From the NCBI GenBank assembly GCA_020630145.1, contig JAHDBX010000010.1, positions 1 to 11,527 on the forward strand: 11,527 bases of DNA, read 5' to 3'. Position 1 is the stretch's first letter, and each line of letters opens with the position of its first letter. Positions 6,209-11,527 of the stretch are shown in pieces. Source of the DNA: Gammaproteobacteria bacterium (GTDB taxonomy: Bacteria > Pseudomonadota > Gammaproteobacteria > HTCC5015). The position numbers were made by a program, and so were the translations under genes. The notes under the pieces were generated by a model. That model saw only the letters and a list, made by a program, of their open reading frames with translations. It searched no databases and was not told the origin of the DNA.

Positions 6209-7237
6209 ATGAAGAAACAAGAACGTCCCACCCTAAAAACAATTTCAGAAATAACCGGCCTTGCTGTTACTACAGTATCCCGAGCGCTCAGTGGCGCACC
6301 TGAAATTGCGTTAAAAACGCGCAAACGAGTAGGGGATGTAGCGGAAGAAATAGGCTATATACCGGATAGAGCCGCGCAGCGCTTAAGGACAGGCAAAACC
6401 AAGGTCATCAGCCTTATTATCGGCGAACACCAAGAGGCACTAGGCTTTGGTAACTCACTTATTGTTGGCTTAACAAGACGCTTACGCGCCACAGGGTATC
6501 ACTTGAATATTACCCCAAGCTTTAATAATGAAGACCCTCTAGCAGCCATACAAAGCATTGTTCGCAACAATCACTCTGACGGGGTTATATTTACGCGGAC
6601 AGAGCCCTTTGATAACCGAATACGCTACCTGCTAGAAAAACAGTTTCCTTTTATTTCACATGGCCGCAGCGAATTTGCAACGCCGCATGCTTATGTTGAC
6701 TTCGACAGCCAAGAGTTCTCCTACCAGGCGGTTAAAAGGCTGGTTGAGCGTGGCAGCAAGAAAGTGTGTATTATTTTACCCGCCAGCACCCTAACCTATG
6801 GGCAATTTTTGCATACCGGGTTCATGAGAGCATGCCGTGAATTCAATGTTGATTTTGAAATACCCAATGATATCGACTTAGACAACAGCCCTGATGAAAT
6901 CAGACAATGGCTTAATGATAGGCTCGACTCAAGTGACTGCCCAACCGGCTTTGTATGCCCCGGTGAAAGCGCTTATTTAGCCATTAACTCAGCATTACAC
7001 GACAAAATGGATGCATCTACAATTGCCAACCGCTTTAGCATTGTTGCAAAATCAACGTCCAACTTGCTAGACCAGCTTAGTCACCCGATTGATCAGATTA
7101 GTGAAGATATAGAAATGGCTGGGGAAACTTTGGCAGACCATCTGCTTAATAAGCTTATTACGCCGAATCAAGAAACCTATCAAACTATTTTAAGCCCTAA
7201 ACTCAAGTTCTCACCTTTACTCAGCCCTAAAAAATAG
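6209..7237 (+). CDS. LacI-family transcriptional regulator, probable repressor of the gts operon
   Basis: This 342-residue protein has the full LacI architecture. The N-terminal helix-turn-helix (about residues 8-30) contains the recognition motif VTTVSRAL. The hinge is around 53-61 (DRAAQRLRTGK), and a periplasmic-binding-protein-like effector domain runs from about 64 to the end. It is divergent from gtsA, and both CG-centred palindromes in the shared region suit this family, so it probably represses sugar uptake and itself, with a sugar or sugar phosphate as inducer. Pseudomonas controls gts with a two-component system instead, so this wiring differs. The ATG at 6209 is the first start after an in-frame stop at 6179 and has no Shine-Dalgarno sequence, so the mRNA may be leaderless or poorly translated. 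Its stop is seven bases from the end of the convergent efflux gene. Confidence 0.9.
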   Translation: MKKQERPTLKTISEITGLAVTTVSRALSGAPEIALKTRKRVGDVAEEIGYIPDRAAQRLRTGKTKVISLIIGEHQEALGFGNSLIVGLTRRLRATGYHLNITPSFNNEDPLAAIQSIVRNNHSDGVIFTRTEPFDNRIRYLLEKQFPFISHGRSEFATPHAYVDFDSQEFSYQAVKRLVERGSKKVCIILPASTLTYGQFLHTGFMRACREFNVDFEIPNDIDLDNSPDEIRQWLNDRLDSSDCPTGFVCPGESAYLAINSALHDKMDASTIANRFSIVAKSTSNLLDQLSHPIDQISEDIEMAGETLADHLLNKLITPNQETYQTILSPKLKFSPLLSPKK

Positions 7238-7244
7238 ATCAGCT

Positions 7245-8426
7245 TTAATGACGGCGCACACACTCCATTATCAATAAAGCCAATAAGCCACAGCTTAAAA
7301 ATGCCACAACAAAGGGGTAAACATTACCACCATAGTTTTGCCCAACCACGCTGGCAACACTCACAGCGATCAGTGTTGAAGAGCCACCCACTACCGCCGA
7401 AGCTGTTCCTGCGATATGCCCCAAAGGCTCTAATGCCAATGCGCTTAAATTGCCCATTAATAAGCCTGTAGCAAAACAAACAAAAAATAAATACACCATT
7501 AACACAGCAAATATGGGCTTACCATTCGCAAGGTAGGTTGGCGCAACAAATAATAATGTAACAGCAACCAAACCTAGCAATGATACATGCACCATTTTAG
7601 CTGCGCCCAACTTAACAACAAGCCGAGAGTTAAGTACTGCCGCCAAACCAAATGCAAAAACTAGTGAGGCGAATACAACGACATACCATTCGCCCGTCGC
7701 ATAATCCTCTTGCAATAGTTGCTGAGAAGCACTTAAAAAACCAACAAAAGCGCCAAAAACTAAGCCACCAATGATGGTATAGACTATCGCAACCTTCGTT
7801 GAAGACACTTCTTTACATGCATGAAAAATAAGCCCCATAGAAAAGCGCCTGCGTTTTTCTATCGGCAATGTCTCGGGCTGGCGCCAAGCAAACCATATCA
7901 GCAAAATAATGGCTAAAAAGAGTAAGGCTATAAATATTACTCGCCATGTTGCCACCAATAAAACAAGCTGACCCAAAGCAGGAGCCAGCATGGGAATAGC
8001 AACAAATACGGCCATAATGATAGACATGACGCTAGCCATCTCATCACCTTTAAAACCATCCCGCACAATAGCCGTTGCAATATTACGCGTAGCAGCAGCA
8101 CCCAGGCCCTGCAAAATTCGCCCACTTAGCAACACCCATAGTGTATCTGCATAAACACAAACAACCGTACCCAGCAAAAATACAAGAAGGCCAAATATAA
8201 TAACGGGCTTGCGACCAATGCTATCCGAAATTGGCCCATAGATAAATTGACCAATAGCCAAGCCAATAAAAATTGTTGTCACAATTAACTGCCGATCATT
8301 ACTGTCAGACAACGATAAGTCATCCGCCATAAAAGACAACGCGGGTAACATTGCATCAATAGACAAAGCTGCCATGGCAATTAAGGCAGCCATTAAAATA
8401 ATAAATTCAGTTTTACTCTGCCGCAT
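7245..8426 (-). CDS. Bcr/CflA-family multidrug efflux MFS transporter
   Basis: This 393-residue inner-membrane protein has about 12 helices and belongs to the proton-driven drug exporters of the Bcr/CflA type. Supporting motifs are the helix-1 sequence SIDAMLPAL with acidic Asp23, the loop motif A GPISDSIGRKP (64-74), the motif around RILQGLGAAA (103-112) followed by VRD, and the motif-C-like APALGQ stretch (148-153) that marks antiporters. Length is typical. Relatives export bicyclomycin, chloramphenicol, sulfonamides or cysteine-like metabolites, and the substrate here cannot be predicted. The ATG at 8426 follows the flavin reductase-like gene by 17 bases with no strong ribosome site, so it probably belongs to the same operon as its last gene. 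No clear terminator was seen in the seven-base gap to the convergent regulator gene. Confidence 0.9.
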   Translation of the reverse strand: MRQSKTEFIILMAALIAMAALSIDAMLPALSFMADDLSLSDSNDRQLIVTTIFIGLAIGQFIYGPISDSIGRKPVIIFGLLVFLLGTVVCVYADTLWVLLSGRILQGLGAAATRNIATAIVRDGFKGDEMASVMSIIMAVFVAIPMLAPALGQLVLLVATWRVIFIALLFLAIILLIWFAWRQPETLPIEKRRRFSMGLIFHACKEVSSTKVAIVYTIIGGLVFGAFVGFLSASQQLLQEDYATGEWYVVVFASLVFAFGLAAVLNSRLVVKLGAAKMVHVSLLGLVAVTLLFVAPTYLANGKPIFAVLMVYLFFVCFATGLLMGNLSALALEPLGHIAGTASAVVGGSSTLIAVSVASVVGQNYGGNVYPFVVAFLSCGLLALLIMECVRRH

Positions 8427-8443
8427 TAAATATTTTCATCGTA

Positions 8444-9055
8444 TTATTTAGGCCGAGCAATTGACATACGTTCACCCAAAGCAGAATATTGATCACCACC
8501 TAAACGTGACAAAGGATCAAGCTTTTCGGCATCAATAACTAAACGGCCCTGTTCTGAAGGAGTAATAAGATCATCGCTGACCGTCATCATTAAAATTTCA
8601 CCATAAATAACTGACTGTGCAGCACCAATTTCATCCATGCGATGCAATTTACAAGCCATCGCTATACCACAACCCACTATACGCGGTAATGCAAAACCCT
8701 CTATGGACTCTAATTGCAATTGAGCGGTATCAACTTCTGAAATACCATGCGCTAAAGTTTCAGCTGTTTTATTAACTTGCTCCAGATGTTTTGTGCCAGG
8801 TATATGCACAACAAAATATTCACGAGTGCGAATATTTAAGCGGGTATCTTTTTCTGTAGCAGCATCTTTTTTACCTGCCGAAATCATTAAAATAGGTGGT
8901 TCACTACAAACACCGGTGAAAAATGAATATGGAGCTACATTATAACTATCGTCACCATTATCACTTAGCACCCATGCAATCGGGCGTGGCACAATTGCCT
9001 GCACCATAGCAAAATAGCGCTGAGAAGCGCTAATATTAGAAAAATCAATATGCAT
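8444..9055 (-). CDS. Flavin reductase-like FMN-binding protein
   Basis: This 203-residue protein belongs to the FMN-binding split-barrel family of flavin reductases (COG1853 type), presumably soluble and cytoplasmic. Characteristic stretches are PRPIAWV (23-29), NVAPYSFF (39-46), the KDTRLNI segment (69-75) that follows the SEPPILMIS strand, GEI (152-154) and the C-terminal DPLSRLGGDQYSALG (180-194). Relatives reduce FMN for partner monooxygenases or act as oxidoreductases on small molecules. No monooxygenase is encoded here, so the partner is unknown. The ATG at 9055 has no good ribosome site. It follows the MGMT-like gene by 72 bases containing an inverted repeat, so it may have a separate promoter, and it leads directly into the efflux gene. 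Confidence 0.87.
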   Translation of the reverse strand: MHIDFSNISASQRYFAMVQAIVPRPIAWVLSDNGDDSYNVAPYSFFTGVCSEPPILMISAGKKDAATEKDTRLNIRTREYFVVHIPGTKHLEQVNKTAETLAHGISEVDTAQLQLESIEGFALPRIVGCGIAMACKLHRMDEIGAAQSVIYGEILMMTVSDDLITPSEQGRLVIDAEKLDPLSRLGGDQYSALGERMSIARPK

Positions 9056-9103
9056 TTTTTATCGCTAGAGATACCGTAAACCAGCACATTAACACATCCA
9101 GAC

Positions 9104-9120
9104 ATTGCTATTCTAGCAAT
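9104..9120 (-). other. Stem-loop between the MGMT-like and flavin reductase-like genes
   Basis: ATTGCTA and TAGCAAT form a perfect 7-bp stem with a three-base loop. Two G-U pairs can extend it on the minus strand. It lies eight bases after the stop of the upstream gene. There is no T-run, so it is not a standard terminator. It may be an mRNA processing or stabilising hairpin, or a dimeric regulator site. Confidence 0.3.
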
Positions 9121-9127
9121 ACGCAGA

Positions 9128-9541
9128 TTAATCTAGTTTTTCACGCTTCCTTTGAGCAAAAATAAAATCTGTATCAAATGTTAATTTAGATAAGGTTTTT
9201 GAATCTTTATCAAGCACTCGCCAAATAGGCGTAATATTTTTCAATGGCTCGCCAGCATTGAGTTGCTCAAATGCAGCTTCAGCGACAATTTTCATCACAA
9301 AACCAGTTGCAATGGGGCACGTTACATCAGCCTTGTGTTTGCTCGCCAGCTTCTCACGCATACCCAGCACATCTACACTTTTACCTTTAGGTATTTTTTG
9401 TATAAATGCATCAAGTAGTTTCGCAGAAGGAACCAACATTTGCTGCCCTGCCTTCATGCCTGCAAAATTTTTATCCAAGGTCTTTACGTAATGCGGCTTA
9501 CCTTGCTGCAATTTCTGCAGCCATGTTAGTTTTGTTTTCAT
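9128..9541 (-). CDS. MGMT-like protein lacking the alkyl-acceptor cysteine
   Basis: This small basic protein of 137 residues is of the type annotated from recall as MGMT family (O6-alkylguanine-DNA alkyltransferase-like). Two stretches recall the alkyltransferase DNA-binding domain: IPKGK (50-54), like the IPxGK entry, and PIWRVL (105-110) where true enzymes have PCHRV. The acceptor Cys is Ile and the His is Trp, so alkyl transfer is not expected. The only cysteine is Cys75 in TCPIATG, which is a recognisable feature of this subgroup. It may bind DNA like alkyltransferase-like (ATL) proteins, or do something unrelated. It starts six bases after the DUF1801 gene stop, so the two are surely co-transcribed. 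The ribosome site is poor, consistent with coupling. The family call is moderately sure and the function unknown. Confidence 0.65.
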   Translation of the reverse strand: MKTKLTWLQKLQQGKPHYVKTLDKNFAGMKAGQQMLVPSAKLLDAFIQKIPKGKSVDVLGMREKLASKHKADVTCPIATGFVMKIVAEAAFEQLNAGEPLKNITPIWRVLDKDSKTLSKLTFDTDFIFAQRKREKLD

Positions 9542-9547
9542 GTTGTC

Positions 9548-9958
9548 TCAGTTTCCTAATAAGGGCAAATGTTTTAATTTATGATAACGCAATGCCATTG
9601 CTATACAGTGTGCCAGCTCACTTACAGGCAAATTCTCATGCAATGAAAAAACGACTGCTCTATTACCATTATAGGTAAACGTGTCGCCATAAATTTCTTT
9701 ATAGGTTTCAATCAAGGAACTTTGGCAATGTACATATAAAGCATAATGTTGACTATCAACTTCAGCTATACGAATAGTACTACCTTGTTTGGCTATGTAA
9801 CTTGCTTGCCCCCACTTCAGCGCTTCCTCCAAAACAGGCACACTCTCTTTAGCAGCCACATCAACTATCAACTGCCTTAACGCCAACAAGCACTTAGTCA
9901 TTTCTTTATGGTCTGACTTCAAACTATTTACAGCACTTTTATTCTCAATAAATTGCAT
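9548..9958 (-). CDS. DUF1801 domain protein
   Basis: This 136-residue cytoplasmic protein has the DUF1801 signature. EALKWGQASY lies at residues 45-54, followed after a short turn by the strand TIRI (61-64) and a strand with HYALYVH (71-77), within an alpha/beta fold that DUF1801 members share with frataxin-like YdhG proteins. The biochemical function is unknown. Members are often found next to AraC/GyrI-type regulators and other small stress proteins, as here. The ATG at 9958 has a modest AAGAG site. The gene lies 62 bases after the GFA gene across a hairpin that may reduce read-through, and six bases before the MGMT-like gene. Confidence 0.85.
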   Translation of the reverse strand: MQFIENKSAVNSLKSDHKEMTKCLLALRQLIVDVAAKESVPVLEEALKWGQASYIAKQGSTIRIAEVDSQHYALYVHCQSSLIETYKEIYGDTFTYNGNRAVVFSLHENLPVSELAHCIAMALRYHKLKHLPLLGN

Positions 9959-9971
9959 AAAACACTCTTAT

Positions 9972-10009
9972 AAAATAGACCCTATAGACAAAAAATCTGT
10001 CTATAGGGT
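9972..10009 (-). terminator. Hairpin terminator or attenuator after the GFA gene
   Basis: A perfect 12-bp inverted repeat (accctatagaca and its complement) at 9979-9990 and 9998-10009 encloses a seven-base loop. On the minus strand CTATTTTAT follows, a poor T-run. It lies 11 bases after the GFA gene stop and 20 bases before the DUF1801 ATG. It probably gives partial termination, dividing the cluster into regulator plus GFA and the downstream genes. Confidence 0.55.
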
Positions 10010-10020
10010 GCAAACTATAT

Positions 10021-10446
10021 TTACTCTTTCGGCGCATACATAGCAAATATTTCAGCACCGGTGATTTTTTCAGTGTCATTAGCAAAGTCATAGTATGGCG
10101 GCTTTTCATCAATAAAAATCTGATGATCAAAAACAAAATCGTCTACACCACTAAATAAGGCTGCCGGCATAGTGTATTTATTTGCCTCTTTTAAACGATA
10201 AAATAAATGACTACCACATTGTTTGCAAAAACCACGTTCTGCCCATGCAGATGAGTTAAACACTGAAACATTATCCTCACCTGTAAAACTGACATCTGTA
10301 CCACATTCAATAGTTACTAATGGACCACCTGTCCATTTACGGCACATACTACAGTGACATACACCTATACTTTTCTTTTCAGCTTTGGCAGCAATGCTCA
10401 CTCCACCACACAAACAGCCACCTTCAATATTTATATTTTGCGACAT
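10021..10446 (-). CDS. GFA-family zinc-binding protein (formaldehyde-activating enzyme-like)
   Basis: This 141-residue protein of the glutathione-dependent formaldehyde-activating (GFA) fold has all seven expected zinc-ligand cysteines: C11 and C13 (CLCG), C30, C32 and C35 (CHCSMC), and C74 and C77 (CKQCGSHLFYR). It is cytoplasmic. Gfa itself was proposed to speed S-hydroxymethylglutathione formation, a role later questioned. Most members, including S-(hydroxymethyl)-type carbon-sulfur lyase relatives, are uncharacterised, so the substrate stays open. The start at ATG 10446 is supported by GGAGG five bases upstream. A TTG four codons earlier overlaps that site and is unlikely. It follows the AraC-type gene by 22 bases and is probably in its operon, so it is a likely direct target of that regulator's signal. 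Confidence 0.88.
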   Translation of the reverse strand: MSQNINIEGGCLCGGVSIAAKAEKKSIGVCHCSMCRKWTGGPLVTIECGTDVSFTGEDNVSVFNSSAWAERGFCKQCGSHLFYRLKEANKYTMPAALFSGVDDFVFDHQIFIDEKPPYYDFANDTEKITGAEIFAMYAPKE

Positions 10447-10468
10447 AGACGCCTCCAATTTTTACTCA

Positions 10469-11350
10469 CTATGCTAATAAGCAATGTATACGCGTTAGCA
10501 ATTCGCTAGGCGGTGTTTCTTTAGGGTCATTTAAGTACTCCTCTACCGGCGGAAAGTCGGCTGCTTCATAACCACTGTTTGGCAACCATTGTCCAAATAA
10601 CCAATCATACGGTTTTTCTAATTCAGCATAAGAACCTTTAAACAATACGGTTGCATACTTACCCGCTGGTACAGTTACTCTTTCTGGCGCATCATCACCA
10701 CTTAACTCAATATGCAAAGGCGCTGTAACACCTGCCTTTGAACGCAACTCATTTACTGGTACGGACTTAGGATCGTGATAATACAAACCTAAAGAACGCG
10801 TGCTTTCATTTAATAATTCGTTGCTAGCTGCATAGATAAATATCTTTTCAAATATATTACCTATCTCCATATAATCACCATGGTGATCATAGGTAATTAA
10901 ATCAATTGCTTCTAAGTCCATCATTTCTACATTAAACATATCGTTATACACCTTATCTTCTGTTGGCAGCATTGCAATAAAAGGTTCATCATTATCAGCC
11001 GCTTTTGCCTGCTGACGCTCCCGATACTCACTTGGCGACTCACCAAAGACATTAGTAAAAGCTCTACTAAAGGCTTCTGTGCTGCCGTATGATACTTTTT
11101 TTGCAATACTAGAAATTGGCTGATCAGAACGAATTAAATCAGCCGCTGCTTTTTGAAGGCGTAAGCGTCTTACTGTTGCATTTACTGTGTCTTGTGCTAA
11201 CTCTCGATATATACGGTGAAAGTGATAGGGCGACATATGTGCTATATCTGCCAATGTATTCACATCTAAATCACCATCCAAGTTTTGATATATATAATCA
11301 ATAACGTTTGTTAAGCGTTGACGATAGTTTTTGCTTGTTGCTTGTTTCAT
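10469..11350 (-). CDS. AraC-family regulator with GyrI-like effector domain
   Basis: This 293-residue transcription factor has an N-terminal AraC DNA-binding domain (about residues 8-112) with two helix-turn-helix units, around 31-50 (NTLADIAHMSPYHFHRIYRE) and 79-110 with the diagnostic FGESPSEYR end. A GyrI-like small-molecule binding domain (about 135-293) follows. This order occurs in Rob- and SoxS-linked regulators of drug and organic-compound stress, whose effector domains bind hydrophobic cations or other ligands. The ATG at 11350 was chosen because GGAGG lies seven bases upstream. A TTG 20 codons earlier has no such site. It is the first gene of the minus-strand run and likely activates it. 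A TATAAT on the minus strand at 11458-11463 could be its -10 box, but the -35 spacing is poor. Confidence 0.9.
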   Translation of the reverse strand: MKQATSKNYRQRLTNVIDYIYQNLDGDLDVNTLADIAHMSPYHFHRIYRELAQDTVNATVRRLRLQKAAADLIRSDQPISSIAKKVSYGSTEAFSRAFTNVFGESPSEYRERQQAKAADNDEPFIAMLPTEDKVYNDMFNVEMMDLEAIDLITYDHHGDYMEIGNIFEKIFIYAASNELLNESTRSLGLYYHDPKSVPVNELRSKAGVTAPLHIELSGDDAPERVTVPAGKYATVLFKGSYAELEKPYDWLFGQWLPNSGYEAADFPPVEEYLNDPKETPPSELLTRIHCLLA

Positions 11351-11473
11351 ATCATTGCCTCCAGTTGCAATAATAGAGCAGTGGATTTGATAATGTTTGC
11401 GGTTTTGCAATGTTTACTCTACAGTAAGTCACCCAAATTCATAGCATATAGAAATCAATTATAAAGGCCAAAT

Positions 11474-11527
11474 ATGAAACTCAAGTTTATTTTTCTTGTT
11501 ATTGTAATGCTTAGCACATCATGCAAT
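11474..11527 (+). CDS. Start of a lipoprotein gene, cut by the window end
   Basis: Only 18 codons are visible. They encode a lipoprotein-type signal peptide: Lys2 and Lys4, a hydrophobic core FIFLVIVML, then STSC with Cys17 as the probable lipidated residue. AAAGG seven bases upstream of the ATG fits a ribosome site. It is divergent from the AraC-type gene. The lipobox is not ideal (Ser at -3), and the function cannot be told. Confidence 0.5.
   Translation, partial: MKLKFIFLVIVMLSTSCN

Noticed and set aside
7147..7160. 14-bp palindrome taataagcttatta near the end of the lacI-type gene
   Set aside because: It is inside coding sequence for ordinary residues, has no central CG, and has no T-run. 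It is probably chance.
9945..10136. Minus-strand ORF of 63 codons over the GFA gene end
   Set aside because: It overlaps the GFA gene in another frame, runs through the hairpin, and has no family features.

Overview
The window looks like a chromosomal piece of a Gram-negative, probably marine, gammaproteobacterium. It is AT-rich, encodes an outer-membrane porin and a Pseudomonas-type (Gts-like) glucose/mannose ABC transporter, and has Shine-Dalgarno-led genes packed into short operons. No tRNA, rRNA, CRISPR array, insertion sequence or phage gene was seen. The genus cannot be fixed from this sequence alone.

Left part (1-7237): sugar uptake. A small porin (25-861, minus) has its own promoter candidate. 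It lies downstream of a four-gene minus-strand ABC importer operon: periplasmic sugar-binding protein gtsA (4208-5464), permeases gtsB (3196-4071) and gtsC (2318-3199), and ATPase gtsD (1198-2313). A LacI-family regulator (6209-7237, plus) is divergent from gtsA across a 744-base intergenic region. That region holds a perfect 18-bp palindrome with central CG (5647-5664) directly abutting a consensus -10 box of gtsA, and a second 14-bp CG-centred palindrome (6168-6181) just upstream of the regulator. The simplest model is a local repressor controlling sugar uptake and itself. The gtsA leader also contains a terminator-like hairpin (5511-5543) preceded by a six-codon upstream ORF. A strong intercistronic terminator (4090-4120) lies between gtsA and gtsB, which would give more binding protein than membrane complex.

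Right part (7245-11350): a run of six minus-strand genes, in transcription order an AraC/GyrI-like regulator, a GFA-family zinc protein, a DUF1801 protein, an MGMT-like protein without the alkyl-acceptor cysteine, a flavin reductase-like FMN protein and a Bcr/CflA drug efflux pump. A 12-bp hairpin separates the first two genes from the rest. The composition suggests sensing, modification and export of small reactive or toxic compounds, but this is inference from gene families. The last bases (11474-11527, plus) are the start of a lipoprotein gene cut by the window edge.

Most of the window is ordinary. The observations most worth a second look are the two-layer control region of gtsA (operator plus possible attenuator), the cysteine-less MGMT-like protein, and the six-gene cluster around it.
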